64,000 bases of DNA from Aquificaceae bacterium (GCA_037481935.1 JBBFKQ010000005.1:1-64000); one strand, 5' to 3'; positions 1 to 9,281 are shown, numbered from the stretch's first letter. The notes: generated by a model not told the origin, from the letters alone. Made by a program: numbers and translations.

Positions 1-4
1 AATC

Positions 5-38
5 CTCCCTATGGGTTTTCCATGGGGAGCTTTTTTTT
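5..38 (+). terminator. Intrinsic terminator of the unit upstream of the window
   Basis: Bases 5-14 pair fully with 20-29 (ten base pairs, one G-U wobble) around a five-base loop, followed one base later by eight T residues (31-38). This is a textbook rho-independent terminator for plus-strand transcription entering from the left. It is the only strong one I found in the window. Confidence 0.85.
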
Positions 39-112
39 ACCATAATTTCTTATAACTTGCAACTCGGGTTATTATAAGCCTTCTGGCAAGGTCTGCAGAT
101 ATTATATTTAGG

Positions 113-940
113 ATGAAGCCTACGCTGAACCTTTCCAGCACCCATCAGGTCAAAAAGCTTCTGAGAAGTCTAAAGCTCAACACGGTCTGTGAAGAATCAA
201 GATGCCCCAACATAGGAGAATGCTTTGGCTCTGGCACTGCAACCTTTATGATAATGGGGGATACATGCACACGCTCCTGCACCTTCTGCAACCTCCAGAG
301 GGGAAAACCTCTGCCCCCTGACCCACAGGAGCCATACCATCTTCTTCAGGCTGTAAGGGAGCTGGGGCTCAAGTATGTGGTTTTAACTTCACCCACCAGA
401 GATGACCTGTCAGATGGTGGCGCCTCGCATTTTTATAAATGTATAAGAATGCTCAAGGAAGGCATTCCTGATATAAGGGTGGAGGCTCTCGTGCCGGATT
501 TTAAGGGAAACATGAATTCTCTTGTGGCTGTCCTTTCTGCAAAACCCCATGTGCTTGCCCACAACGTAGAAACAGTCCCGAGACTGTATGAAAAGGTTAG
601 GACTGGCTCAAAGTATGAGAGAAGTTTGGAGATTCTGAAAAGGGCAAAGGAAATAGCCCCCCAAGTGCCGACCAAGTCAGCCCTTGTGCTTGGCTTTGGA
701 GAGGAGTGGGAGGAAATCATTCAGGTTATGAAAGACCTGTTCTCTGCAGGCTGTGAACTTCTTACCATAGGTCAGTATTATCAGCCATCAAGGAGCCACC
801 ACCCAGTCATAAAATACTACGCGGAGGAAGAATTCAGGGAGCTTGAGAAGATAGCATACAGCATGGGCTTTAAGAAGGTGGCGAGTGGTGCAAAGGTGAG
901 AAGCTCCTACAGGGCGTGGGAACTATCTCTGCTCCTCTAA
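113..940 (+). CDS. lipA: Lipoyl synthase LipA
   Basis: Radical SAM enzyme that inserts two sulfurs into protein-bound octanoyl groups to make lipoyl cofactors for 2-oxoacid dehydrogenases and the glycine cleavage H protein. The auxiliary iron-sulfur cluster cysteines C26, C31 and C37 (CEESRCPNIGEC) are visible, as are the radical-SAM cysteines C52/C56/C59 (CTRSCTFC) and the terminal RSSY (263-266) whose serine ligates the auxiliary cluster. At 275 residues it is shorter than many bacterial LipA proteins, missing part of the usual N-terminal extension. Its last 18 bases overlap the end of the converging metallo-beta-lactamase gene. A TATTAT hexamer at 100-105 lies seven bases before the start codon. 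Substrates could come from the lipoate-ligase-like protein at 42.6-43.2 kb. Confidence 0.95.
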   Translation: MKPTLNLSSTHQVKKLLRSLKLNTVCEESRCPNIGECFGSGTATFMIMGDTCTRSCTFCNLQRGKPLPPDPQEPYHLLQAVRELGLKYVVLTSPTRDDLSDGGASHFYKCIRMLKEGIPDIRVEALVPDFKGNMNSLVAVLSAKPHVLAHNVETVPRLYEKVRTGSKYERSLEILKRAKEIAPQVPTKSALVLGFGEEWEEIIQVMKDLFSAGCELLTIGQYYQPSRSHHPVIKYYAEEEFRELEKIAYSMGFKKVASGAKVRSSYRAWELSLLL

Positions 941-1897
941 AATTTCTTTTTCTATTTCGAAGTAAACATAATAGGCGTTTACCGGGTTGACCTCAAAGAA
1001 AACAGAAAGTTGAGAATATTCCGGGTTTAGTCTTAGCATATCCTCGTTAGCCCTGTTTCTTACCTCCTCAACACTGTAACCTTCCTCGTATAACCTTCTT
1101 ACCACAGACCTTATATCCCTTATGTAATCCCTGGTCCACTCCACCTGTCTGACTATGTTCTCTCTGCCGTATAGAGGCTCGCCATGTCCTGGGAGAAGGA
1201 TCTCAGGTGAAAGCTCCTTTATTTTTTCAAGACAGAGAAGCCATGTGCGGGAGTTGCCAGAGCCCAGAAAGGGGACACGCCCTCCAAAAACAAGGTCGCC
1301 GGCAAAGAGTATTTTCCTCTTGGGCATCCAGACTACAAGGTCTCCATCCGTGTGAGCCCTGCACCAGTGATGTATTTCAAAAATTTCACCACCCATTTTT
1401 ATTGTCATGCTGCTGGAGGTGGTTATGTCCGGTCCTATAAGTTTTGTGCCTCTAAGAAGTCTTTCTCCAAGAATCTCAAGCCTTGCAGTATGCATTCTTT
1501 TGGAGGCATCATCCGCAAGATATTCATCAGACCAGGGATGGGCTATTATGACTGCCCCTGCCTCCTTTAAGGCTCGCACTCCATAAAAATGGTCCGTATG
1601 GTAGTGTGTGATAAGAGCGTATCTTACAGGAAGCTTTGTTTTTGTCCTTATGGTCTCCACCAGCTCTCTGCCAAGTGTGTATGTGCTTAAGGCATCTACT
1701 ACAAACACACCATCCCTTGTTATTACAAAGTAGGCGTTGGATATAAAACCTCTGTTCTGCCTGCTTACCTGTTCATAGGTTCCGAAGACTCCATATACAC
1801 CGGGGGCAAGCTCCCGTAGAGTCTCCCTAACATGCCGTGGATAGGAAAGGGAAAGGAGAGGAAGGGCAAGGAGTAGAAAGGCAATTAACCTATTCAC
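923..1897 (-). CDS. Exported metallo-beta-lactamase-fold hydrolase, SoxH-like
   Basis: A 324-residue protein with an N-terminal hydrophobic signal peptide and a metallo-beta-lactamase fold. The metal site motif is THYHTDHFYGV, followed by a histidine in HHWCRAHTDGDLV, the aspartate of FAGDLVFGG and the final PGHGEP. It is the last gene of the sox operon. The start is a GTG overlapping the end of the DUF302 gene by 8 bp. Proteins of this type (SoxH or quinoprotein-relay-type hydrolases) occur in sulfur-oxidation clusters, but their substrate is not established. A role in hydrolysing a sulfur-thiol conjugate in the periplasm is inference from context. The fold is certain; the SoxH name is tentative. 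Confidence 0.8.
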   Translation of the reverse strand: MNRLIAFLLLALPLLSLSYPRHVRETLRELAPGVYGVFGTYEQVSRQNRGFISNAYFVITRDGVFVVDALSTYTLGRELVETIRTKTKLPVRYALITHYHTDHFYGVRALKEAGAVIIAHPWSDEYLADDASKRMHTARLEILGERLLRGTKLIGPDITTSSSMTIKMGGEIFEIHHWCRAHTDGDLVVWMPKRKILFAGDLVFGGRVPFLGSGNSRTWLLCLEKIKELSPEILLPGHGEPLYGRENIVRQVEWTRDYIRDIRSVVRRLYEEGYSVEEVRNRANEDMLRLNPEYSQLSVFFEVNPVNAYYVYFEIEKEILEEQR

Positions 1898-2765
1898 CCT
1901 TTGCCTCTTTGAGAGCCTGCTTTATGTCCTGGTCCGCCTTGCGGAATATTTCCGCATTTTCTCTGCTGAGGTGCCTTCCGTAGGTTTTCAGCAGGAAGGG
2001 TATGTTTATATAGCCCGTTACCACTTTGCCATCCTTTTCGTAGAGGTATACCCTGCAGGGAGCAAGGGTTCCAAACTGGGGTATGTCCTTTAGTATTGCC
2101 TCACCATAGCTCAGGTTGCAGGCAAGGAAGATGGAGAACTTTGGGCTCTGCTGTCTGATATCCATTATGTCCAGTATGTTCATGTTAACGCCGTCAAGGG
2201 CAGTCTTGTAAAGTGTCTTGAAGGTGTCAAAGTCAATGCCCTCAATTACATCCTCATGAACCAGGTTTTCCTTCATAGCAGGCACTTGAGGAATGGTAGG
2301 CCTGTTGGTGCTTATTGAAGCAAGTGCAGAATGAAGCCTGCGGTAGAGCTGGCTTATATTTCTTCTCTCGGAAAGAGTTAGATGGTTTCTGTAGCGGGTT
2401 AAGAAGACCTGATGGTTCACAACTGTGGCTTTTACCCTACCTTTCTCCTCGTATACTGCCACACTGCAGGGGACTATGTTGCTCAGGGCTGGGGCCTTTA
2501 AAAGAATGTCCCCCATGCCCTCAAACTCACATCCAAAGACAACATAGTAGTTTCTGAAGACTTCGTTTCCCCTTGCCCTTATGGCGTCGGATATGGTGAG
2601 GGTCCTGAGCACTTTCAGACCCTGAGCTTCCATACTCTTCCTTACCGACTCAACACCAGCCTTAAAATCCTTTTCCCTGAGGTTGTAAGTGATATACATA
2701 ACCCTGAGGGGGTCCATGGCAAAGGTAAAAAGTGGCAGGAGGAGAAGTAAAAAAAGCCTTAACAT
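1890..2765 (-). CDS. Periplasmic protein with two tandem DUF302 domains in the sox operon
   Basis: A 291-residue protein with a cleavable signal peptide (about residues 1-16) and two copies of a DUF302-like domain. Each copy carries one cysteine in its core (FGCEFEG, FLACNLSYGE) and one in a PC motif before a beta hairpin (PCSVAVYEEKG, PCRVYLYEKDG). DUF302 domains are common in sulfur-metabolism neighbourhoods, and their biochemical role is not known. It sits 3 bp downstream of soxB with a good GGAGGT ribosome site, so it is certainly co-expressed with the Sox proteins. The four paired cysteines suggest disulfide, metal or sulfur binding, which is inference. Confidence 0.75.
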   Translation of the reverse strand: MLRLFLLLLLPLFTFAMDPLRVMYITYNLREKDFKAGVESVRKSMEAQGLKVLRTLTISDAIRARGNEVFRNYYVVFGCEFEGMGDILLKAPALSNIVPCSVAVYEEKGRVKATVVNHQVFLTRYRNHLTLSERRNISQLYRRLHSALASISTNRPTIPQVPAMKENLVHEDVIEGIDFDTFKTLYKTALDGVNMNILDIMDIRQQSPKFSIFLACNLSYGEAILKDIPQFGTLAPCRVYLYEKDGKVVTGYINIPFLLKTYGRHLSRENAEIFRKADQDIKQALKEAKGE

Positions 2766-2768
2766 GCC

Positions 2769-4511
2769 TTACCTCCAGTAGCAGTCTGTGTTGTAGGGGT
2801 GGTCAAGGACTTTTACATTGGGCCTTCTGTCCACTTCAATGTTCTTCTTCTTCCTTATGTAGTCTACAACTATGTCCCTTATGTTCTTCTTCTCTGGCTG
2901 GACTCCCATGGGAGGTGGGCCACCGTAGACTGCAACCACATACTCTTTGTCCATCTCTATGGGCTTGCCCTTAATCTTTACGTTCCTTATCCTTTCGCCC
3001 TGCTTTGCGTTAATTTTCAGCTCATATTCCACTCCGTATATCCTCGACATGTCTCCACCCTGCTGATACAGGGGGTTGGGGTTAAACACGTTGTCCGCCA
3101 CATCTTCCCAGAGCACAAGAAGGTCTCTACCCTTTCTTTTCATTATAAATACTTCTGGGTAGGTCATACCCAGCACATCGTAGACATGTTCCACCGTTAT
3201 CTTCTGACCGGGGAGGACAGTTGTCCCCCATCTGAAGCCTGGAGATGTGCCCACATCAAGGGACATAACCGCATCCACGCCGTGGTAGTAGTCTGCAAGA
3301 GCTTCGCCTATAAGCCTGTCCCATGTGCTGAAAACCGTATCTCTCTTATAGAGCAAGGTGTTGGCAGTTCCTATGACGGTGTTGAACTCCTTTTCATAAG
3401 AAGCATACCATTTTCTAACCAGCTCCTTTGCTCCCTTATCCTCCGGCACCACATCAGAAAGAACTGGTATGAGCTTGAGCCTGTAGCCATGAAGTTTACC
3501 ATTTCTCACATCAAGGTCCATCCTTCCCACAAACTTACCATGTGAACCGGGTGAGATTATAAGTGTATCTCCTACCTTAACTGGAGTGGGTGTTATATCG
3601 TGGGTATGGCCGGATATAACTATATCAATACCCTTTACGATTTTCATCAGGGCTATGTCAAGGGGAAGACCATCGTGGGAAAGCAGTATAACAAGGTCAA
3701 CCTTGTGTTTTTCCCTGAGCTCATTCACATACTTCTGAAGCTCGTCGGGCCTGACGCCAAAGCTCCAGCCCTCTGTGTATACCCTCGGGTTTGCAAGGGG
3801 TGTGAAGGGGAAGGAGCTTCCTATTATGCCAATCTTAACGCCACCCTTTTCCACCACATCGTAAGGGGGAAAGACAAGGTCTCCAAAGGGCTCTTCTGTT
3901 ATGTTGTAGGAGATAAACTTTGCCTTGAGCTTGTTTTTGACTATGTCAAGAAACTTTTCCTTTCCAACGGTCACATCCCAGTGGGCCACCATATAGTCAA
4001 AGCCCACATAGTTAAGCCAGTCAACCACGGCCATCCCATCAGTTTTGACCGCAATACCAGAGGTCGCCCATGTATCACCTCCATCAAGCACCAGACACCT
4101 GTCCTTGCCCCTTTCGTTAACTATGGTTTTTATAACTGTGGCAACTTGCGGTCCACCACCGGTCATGCCGTATAGCTTTGCCAGTCTTATAAAACTCACA
4201 CATGAACCCATGTAGGCTTCCACAGAACCCGGCTTTATGTTGTAGAACTTCAAAAAGTCCGTGCCAGCAAGATATCCGGGAGTCCCCTTAAGGGCTTCTG
4301 GAGCAAGCAGGTTCATAGGCTCGGCAAAATACATGGGCTTGAGGTGGCCATGAAAGTCAGATATGAAGACAAGTGTAAGATTTCCATATGGCTTGAACTC
4401 CATCAGCTTTTCAAAGCTCACAGGTCTTTTTGCAAAAGCTTCTGGGGAAAAAGCCAGTGCAGAAAGAGCTAAGGCGGAGTATCCAAGGAATTCCCTCCTA
4501 CTAAGGCTCAT
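2769..4511 (-). CDS. soxB: Thiosulfohydrolase SoxB
   Basis: Periplasmic dimanganese hydrolase of the Sox pathway that removes sulfate from S-sulfonated SoxY. It has the 5'-nucleotidase fold: metal-site motifs near the N terminus (ISDFHGHLKP), LDGGDTW, a histidine in AHWDVTVG, LLSHDGL and SGHTHDI. The length of 580 residues is normal for the family. The N terminus has a twin-arginine signal, SRREFLGYSA, so it is exported folded. I place the start at the ATG at 4511, six bases after a perfect GGAGGT, rather than the upstream TTG. It lies between soxX and the DUF302 gene. Confidence 0.95.
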   Translation of the reverse strand: MSLSRREFLGYSALALSALAFSPEAFAKRPVSFEKLMEFKPYGNLTLVFISDFHGHLKPMYFAEPMNLLAPEALKGTPGYLAGTDFLKFYNIKPGSVEAYMGSCVSFIRLAKLYGMTGGGPQVATVIKTIVNERGKDRCLVLDGGDTWATSGIAVKTDGMAVVDWLNYVGFDYMVAHWDVTVGKEKFLDIVKNKLKAKFISYNITEEPFGDLVFPPYDVVEKGGVKIGIIGSSFPFTPLANPRVYTEGWSFGVRPDELQKYVNELREKHKVDLVILLSHDGLPLDIALMKIVKGIDIVISGHTHDITPTPVKVGDTLIISPGSHGKFVGRMDLDVRNGKLHGYRLKLIPVLSDVVPEDKGAKELVRKWYASYEKEFNTVIGTANTLLYKRDTVFSTWDRLIGEALADYYHGVDAVMSLDVGTSPGFRWGTTVLPGQKITVEHVYDVLGMTYPEVFIMKRKGRDLLVLWEDVADNVFNPNPLYQQGGDMSRIYGVEYELKINAKQGERIRNVKIKGKPIEMDKEYVVAVYGGPPPMGVQPEKKNIRDIVVDYIRKKKNIEVDRRPNVKVLDHPYNTDCYWR

Positions 4512-4565
4512 TATCAAACCTCCTTCTTCAGGAAATATTATACGGGGGCAGAGCCCCCTCTGAAG

Positions 4566-5249
4566 TTACTTGTTAACCGGGGAGTCGGGGTGAAGCAAGA
4601 AGGTCACTATGTTCATAACATCTTCTGGTGATAGTGCGCCGTTGCGTCCAAACCTTGGCATAGAGGAACAGGGGAAGGCGGACCAGGAGTCATAGACTAT
4701 GTTGTAAACGATTTTCAGGTTCTGAATTGCTTCCGGACTGTTCATGTTCTCTTTGGTTATGTTCCACCTCTTACCATACTGATACAGGTTTGGACCCATG
4801 GTTCCACCGGGAACACCCTTCTCTATCAGGTGGCAGGCATAGCAGTTTCCACCTCTATCGGTAGGGCTATCAGAGAAACCATAGCTGGCAAACCTTCCAC
4901 CCCTGGGGTTGTCCACTATCTTCTTACCCTCTTTCCAGTCCCCCCAGAACAGACCCCACTGAGGATACCTTATCTCGTTCTGACTCACCTGTATAACCTT
5001 CTGTATTGCGGGACCTGGCATGGCTTCCCTACTTGGGTATTGTGAGCATATCTTCTGAGCTTCGTCCTGTTCCACTTTCCATGCAAACCTAGGGTCTGTG
5101 GAAAGTCCGGACTTAAGCACCTGAATCACTTCTTCCTGTTTGACTGCAGGCTGTTGCTGTTTCTGAGGCTGTGCCTTCCTCTGCTGAGCTTCAACCACCG
5201 CACCTGTCAAAAGAGCGGAAACACCTGCTATAAGAAGCGCTTTTTTCAT
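4566..5249 (-). CDS. soxX: Cytochrome c subunit SoxX
   Basis: Small c-type cytochrome that partners SoxA in the SoxXA complex, which oxidatively couples thiosulfate to the SoxY cysteine. A single haem site CYACH lies at residues 136-140, followed by GPNL and a plausible Met ligand M197 in SSMPRFG. A signal peptide ends around residue 20. The 227-residue protein is longer than simple SoxX proteins, with a Gln-rich linker (about 22-38) and about 90 extra residues before the haem. The start at 5249 is set by a GGAGGT site; an open frame continues upstream into soxA but has no family similarity. It begins 5 bp after soxA. Confidence 0.92.
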   Translation of the reverse strand: MKKALLIAGVSALLTGAVVEAQQRKAQPQKQQQPAVKQEEVIQVLKSGLSTDPRFAWKVEQDEAQKICSQYPSREAMPGPAIQKVIQVSQNEIRYPQWGLFWGDWKEGKKIVDNPRGGRFASYGFSDSPTDRGGNCYACHLIEKGVPGGTMGPNLYQYGKRWNITKENMNSPEAIQNLKIVYNIVYDSWSAFPCSSMPRFGRNGALSPEDVMNIVTFLLHPDSPVNK

Positions 5250-5254
5250 CTCTA

Positions 5255-6094
5255 TTACCTCCCTATGCCTGGTGCTTTTATCTCTGTGCCGTTTGCTGTG
5301 CCGTAAAGGTATGTGGAGAGCGCCACCGCAAGGTCTGAATGGGGTATGAACTCGGGCCACCTCATCTGGCGGATGCATTCTGCATACCTGTAGTGCATGG
5401 TCATGGGAAGACCCCATCTCACGAGATATTTGGGGAATATGGAAACTGCCTGACCAGCCTCTCCAGGCCTGTCTGCACTCCAGAGCCTTGTGGCCCTTAT
5501 TCTCACCTCCTGCTTACCGGCATGACAGGTAGCACAGTTAAAGTCCCAGGGTCCAAGTCTTGCATAGTATACCTGCTTGCCTATATCATACATCTTTTTA
5601 ACCCTCGGGTCTTTGAGGTTAACGTTTATCTTCTGTCCATTGGACTCCATGGTTAGATACATGATTATGCCGTCATATTCACTCACGCAGTTACCCGTTT
5701 TGCCCCAGCACTGGCGAACAAACTTTAGAACCTGCTCCTGTGTCATACCTGCATGCTTCTGAAGACACCAGCCAACCCTCGTTTCAAGGTCCATAACCTT
5801 GCCAGCATCTGCAAAGTATCTGGGCAGCTGTGCAGCGGCTCCCTTAAAAACACCCGGACCCAGTCCAAGGTCGCATTTGTCAAGGTTATATTTCTTTATG
5901 GCATCCTTGCCTACTTCATACCATACCTCGCCTGGGTTTATGCCCTCTGCCAACATGCGGTTGAATTCCTGAACAAGTCTCATCTCTTCCTCTGGAGAGA
6001 GCTCTCCTTCAACTTGAGCAAAAGCCTTTGTAGACAAAAGGCCACCGGCGACAGCACCGGCGGTAAAAATCGCCAGAAGCAGCTTTTTTCTCAT
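5255..6094 (-). CDS. soxA: Monohaem-type SoxA, sulfur oxidation c-type cytochrome
   Basis: Catalytic subunit of SoxXA. A signal peptide is present (about residues 1-26). Only one haem-binding CXXCH is visible (CATCH, 187-191). The active-site cysteine that ligates this haem is C240 in RYAECIRQMRWP. The N-terminal half, where dihaem SoxA proteins have a second CXXCH, has only isolated cysteines (C74, C110, C129, C136), so this is a single-haem type. The start ATG at 6094 follows GGGAGGT. soxZ lies 13 bp upstream and soxX 5 bp downstream. Confidence 0.93.
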   Translation of the reverse strand: MRKKLLLAIFTAGAVAGGLLSTKAFAQVEGELSPEEEMRLVQEFNRMLAEGINPGEVWYEVGKDAIKKYNLDKCDLGLGPGVFKGAAAQLPRYFADAGKVMDLETRVGWCLQKHAGMTQEQVLKFVRQCWGKTGNCVSEYDGIIMYLTMESNGQKINVNLKDPRVKKMYDIGKQVYYARLGPWDFNCATCHAGKQEVRIRATRLWSADRPGEAGQAVSIFPKYLVRWGLPMTMHYRYAECIRQMRWPEFIPHSDLAVALSTYLYGTANGTEIKAPGIGR

Positions 6095-6107
6095 GTTATA
6101 ACCTCCC

Positions 6108-6434
6108 TTAAGAGACCTTTATGTCTGCGGTTCTTTCCCACTTCCCGCCCTTGTTATCTTCGTAGACTATCTTGACTACCCCGCTCTCATCCGCTTTTAG
6201 AGTCAGGGCTATAAAGGGATTGGCAGACACACCTGCACCCATGTTGATGGTGCTTACCAGCTTGTCGTTGAAGAGAAGGTCAAGCTTTGTAAGGGTATGG
6301 GGAGGAATCTCCTGACCTGTTTGTGGGTCTTTCCTTGGTGGGGACATGGGATGGGTTATCACCATCTGCACCCTTACGATTTCTCCCTTCTTTGCCTCCT
6401 TCGGCACACGCAGTATGCCCGCTCCTATTGCCAT
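6108..6434 (-). CDS. soxZ: Sulfur carrier complex subunit SoxZ
   Basis: A 108-residue immunoglobulin-like protein that binds SoxY to form the carrier on whose cysteine thiosulfate is oxidised. It has no signal peptide, as usual for SoxZ, which is co-exported with SoxY. Recognisable family features are the RVPKEAKKGEIVRVQ start, the THPM motif and the conserved PFIALTLKADESG region. A consensus AGGAGGT lies 5 bases before the ATG. It follows soxY by 44 bp in the same operon. Confidence 0.95.
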   Translation of the reverse strand: MAIGAGILRVPKEAKKGEIVRVQMVITHPMSPPRKDPQTGQEIPPHTLTKLDLLFNDKLVSTINMGAGVSANPFIALTLKADESGVVKIVYEDNKGGKWERTADIKVS

Positions 6435-6478
6435 ATTGCACCTCCTGTATGGGATTTTGGTATTGAAAATCTAAGGGA

Positions 6479-6925
6479 TTATCCGCATCCGCCAGCGGTA
6501 ACCTTTACCTCCTTGGTTGCCATTACATAGGAGCCATCCTTCAGCTTGAGTATTGCTCTTACGTTGGAGGTCTCTCCCATCTTTATCCTGGTGGAGAAAA
6601 AGACCTGACCGTTCATGGGTGTAAAGGTCACGTCTGCTATCCATGGAACGGGGTTTTTGTCCACAAACACCCATAGCCTCTCAACCCTGTCCACAGGTAT
6701 GGTGGACTCAACGGTTATGGGCACATTGGCTCCAGACTCTGCTATGGTGGGAGCGGTCAGCTTGATATCCGCCACTTCCTTAATCTGGGCAAGTTTGACT
6801 CCCAGCCTCTTCTGAAGCTCCTCCTCCAGCTTTGGAGTAGAAGCAAAGGCTGGCTGAACTGCTGGGACCAAGGTCAGCCCCATGACTGCCACTGCTGACA
6901 GTGCAAGAAACTTTCTCCTGTCCAT
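6479..6925 (-). CDS. soxY: Sulfur carrier protein SoxY
   Basis: Carrier protein of the Sox pathway. It ends with the diagnostic flexible GGCG (145-148), whose cysteine C147 carries the sulfur intermediates between SoxXA and SoxB. The N terminus has a twin-arginine signal (MDRRKFLALSA), consistent with folded export of the SoxYZ pair. The length of 148 residues is typical. A GGAGGT site precedes the ATG. It lies 23 bp downstream of the thioredoxin-like gene that begins the operon. Confidence 0.95.
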   Translation of the reverse strand: MDRRKFLALSAVAVMGLTLVPAVQPAFASTPKLEEELQKRLGVKLAQIKEVADIKLTAPTIAESGANVPITVESTIPVDRVERLWVFVDKNPVPWIADVTFTPMNGQVFFSTRIKMGETSNVRAILKLKDGSYVMATKEVKVTAGGCG

Positions 6926-6948
6926 AGTTTATACCTCCTTAGAAATTA

Positions 6949-7356
6949 TTAACATGCCTTTATATTGTGTCTTTTGCATATTCCCTGAATAAAATTCAGT
7001 ATATCACCCCTGGGCCTGTTTCCGAACAGAGCACCAAGAGTCTTATCCTGCTTGGGGTCATAGAAGACTATAGTAGGAACGCCGGGGGCTCCGAGCTTTC
7101 TCGCCCACCTGCTCCCCTCGTCGGAGGAGATGTTGAGGGATATTACAACAAAGTTTTCCAGTTTCTTCTGCACATCCTCCTGATTGAGGACAAACTCCTC
7201 CATCTGGGCACAGTAGGGACAATAGTTGCTGTAGAAATAGAAGGCAACAAGCTTATCCTGTTGCTGGGCATATTCAAGACCTTCCTTTGCCTTGTTAAAC
7301 CAGACCGCAAAGCTTGTAGATACCGCTAAAATCAAGCTTATTAGCACCTTCCACAT
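6949..7356 (-). CDS. Periplasmic thioredoxin-like protein, SoxW-like
   Basis: A 135-residue exported thioredoxin-fold protein with a signal peptide (about 1-17) and the redox motif CPYC at 46-49, plus the cis-proline in GVPTIVFYD. It is the first gene of the sox operon. Thioredoxins in this position (SoxW) are thought to keep Sox carrier cysteines reduced; that role is inferred from family and context. It also resembles DUF255/thioredoxin_7 proteins with AYYFYSNYCPYC-like cores. The C-terminal part has two further cysteines. Confidence 0.85.
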   Translation of the reverse strand: MWKVLISLILAVSTSFAVWFNKAKEGLEYAQQQDKLVAFYFYSNYCPYCAQMEEFVLNQEDVQKKLENFVVISLNISSDEGSRWARKLGAPGVPTIVFYDPKQDKTLGALFGNRPRGDILNFIQGICKRHNIKAC

Positions 7357-7487
7357 ACTATGTGTTTAATATAAGGGCTTTGAGAATGCTTAGCAATAGA
7401 AATTTTTTATGACAGGTATAAGCATGTCTTATATAAGAGGATAATTAAAACTGTAAAAGTCACTAACAGGCATAAAATATAAGTCTT
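7357..7487. promoter_or_regulatory. Divergent control region between the sox operon and lepA
   Basis: The 131 bp between the two divergent starts hold a TATATT box for sox on the minus strand (7368-7373), a TAAAAT box for lepA on the plus strand (7473-7478) and an inverted repeat TATAAG-catgt-CTTATA at 7417-7433, itself flanked by GACA/TGTC. The repeat is a plausible operator for a dimeric regulator of sox; the regulator is unknown. Confidence 0.45.
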
Positions 7488-9281
7488 ATGGAAAGAGTAA
7501 GAAACTTCTCCATAATAGCCCATGTGGACCACGGAAAGTCTACCCTTGCGGACAGGCTCTTAGAGTTCACCGGCTCTGTCTCAAGGAGGGAGATGAAGGA
7601 GCAAATGCTTGATACCCTTGAGATTGAGAGGGAGAGGGGCATAACCATAAAACTACAGGCGGTAAGGATGTTCTACAGGGCAAAGGACGGAAACCTCTAT
7701 ACGCTACACCTCATAGACACTCCCGGGCATGTGGACTTTTCCTACGAGGTCTCAAGGGCTCTCGCTGCCTGTGAAGGAGCTCTGCTCCTTGTGGATGCCA
7801 CGCAGGGCATAGAGGCTCAAACGGTTGCCAACTTCTGGAAGGCAGTGGAGCAGGACCTTACCATAATTCCCGTTATAAACAAAATAGACCTACCGGCCGC
7901 AGACCCGGAAAGGGTAAAAAGACAGATAGAGGATATACTTGGTCTTCCTTCAGAAGAGGTAATACTTGCTTCTGCAAAAGAAGGCATAGGTATTGAGGAG
8001 ATACTGGAGGCAATCGTAAAGAGAATACCACCACCCGAGGGAAACCCTCAGAAGCCTCTCAAGGCGCTTATTTTTGACTCCTACTACGACCCATACAGGG
8101 GTGCGGTTGCCTTTGTGAGGGTCTTTGACGGTGAGGTCAGGCCTGGCACGAGAATAAGGCTATTTTCCACAGGCAAAGAATTTGAAGTCACAGAGGTGGG
8201 TGCACAGACTCCTAAAATGACAAAGTTTGAAAGGCTATCTGCAGGAGATGTGGGATACCTGGCAGCCTCCATAAAGGACGTGAGGGATATAAGGGTTGGG
8301 GATACCATAACGGATGCAAAAAATCCAACAGGAGAACCTGTCCCCGGCTTCAGACCCGCAAAGCCTATGGTATACGCCGGCATATATCCCTCAGAGGGCT
8401 ACACCTACGAAGAGCTAAGAGATGCTCTTGAGAAATACGCCATAAACGACGCAGCGGTGCAGTTTGAACCAGAAACCTCACCAGCCCTTGGACTTGGCTT
8501 CAGGGTGGGGTTTCTTGGACTTTTGCACATGGAAATAGTGCAGGAAAGGCTTGAGAGAGAATACGGAGTGAGCATAGTGACCACTGCACCCAGTGTGGTC
8601 TACAGAGTAAGGTTTAAAAATGGAGAGGTAAAGGAAATAAGAAATCCCTCAGAGCTTCCCGAAAACTGGGGCGTAATAGAGGCTCTTGAAGAGCCCTTTG
8701 TGCTCCTTACCATAATCACGCCAAAGGACTACGTTGGCAGTATAATGAACCTCTGTCAGGAGAAGAGAGGAATTCAGAAAAAGTTCCTCTACCTTGACCC
8801 CAACACGGTCATGCTTGAGTATGAGATGCCTCTGAGTGAGGTCATAATGGACTTCCACGACAAGATAAAGGGTGTTTCAAAAGGCTATGCCTCCTACGAC
8901 TATGAGTTTCTTGGCTTCAGAGAAGAGGACCTGGTGAGGCTCAATATCTTTATAAACAATGACCCGGTTGATGCTCTTTCCTTCATAGTCCACAGGGACA
9001 AAGCCTACAGAAGAGCCCGTCAGCTTGTGGAAAAGCTCAGAGATGTCATACCCAGACAACTCTTTGAGGTCAAGGTTCAGGCTGGTATAGGGACAAAGAT
9101 AATAGCTTCAGAGAGAATTCCGCCTCTCAGGGCAAACGTGACCGCCAAGTGCTACGGCGGAGACATTACCAGAAAGAAGAAGCTCCTTGAAAAGCAGAAG
9201 GAAGGTAAAAAGAGGCTAAAACAGTTTGGGAAAGTGGAGCTTCCTCAGGAAGCCTTCCTTACAGTTTTGAAGGTTGATTGA
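7488..9281 (+). CDS. lepA: Elongation factor 4 (LepA), translational GTPase
   Basis: Ribosome-associated GTPase related to EF-G that acts on stalled or misassembled ribosomes. G1 is AHVDHGKST, switch [11 protein letters not shown]4 NKID. The LepA-specific C-terminal domain ends with the [25 protein letters not shown] region (shown in part: [11 protein letters not shown]), diagnostic for the family. The 597 residues are full length. No Shine-Dalgarno site precedes the ATG; a TAAAAT box lies 9 bases before it. It diverges from the sox operon. Confidence 0.97.
   Translation: MERVRNFSIIAHVDHGKSTLADRLLEFTGSVSRREMKEQMLDTLEIERERGITIKLQAVRMFYRAKDGNLYTLHLIDTPGHVDFSYEVSRALAACEGALLLVDATQGIEAQTVANFWKAVEQDLTIIPVINKIDLPAADPERVKRQIEDILGLPSEEVILASAKEGIGIEEILEAIVKRIPPPEGNPQKPLKALIFDSYYDPYRGAVAFVRVFDGEVRPGTRIRLFSTGKEFEVTEVGAQTPKMTKFERLSAGDVGYLAASIKDVRDIRVGDTITDAKNPTGEPVPGFRPAKPMVYAGIYPSEGYTYEELRDALEKYAINDAAVQFEPETSPALGLGFRVGFLGLLHMEIVQERLEREYGVSIVTTAPSVVYRVRFKNGEVKEIRNPSELPENWGVIEALEEPFVLLTIITPKDYVGSIMNLCQEKRGIQKKFLYLDPNTVMLEYEMPLSEVIMDFHDKIKGVSKGYASYDYEFLGFREEDLVRLNIFINNDPVDALSFIVHRDKAYRRARQLVEKLRDVIPRQLFEVKVQAGIGTKIIASERIPPLRANVTAKCYGGDITRKKKLLEKQKEGKKRLKQFGKVELPQEAFLTVLKVD

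Noticed and set aside
2799-3545. 248-codon open frame on the plus strand
   Set aside because: It lies wholly inside soxB on the opposite strand, shows no family motif, and arises from low stop-codon density in this GC/codon pattern.
5250-5417. 56-residue N-terminal extension of soxX
   Set aside because: It overlaps soxA, has no likeness to SoxX or a signal peptide, and lies before the GGAGGT-supported ATG at 5249.
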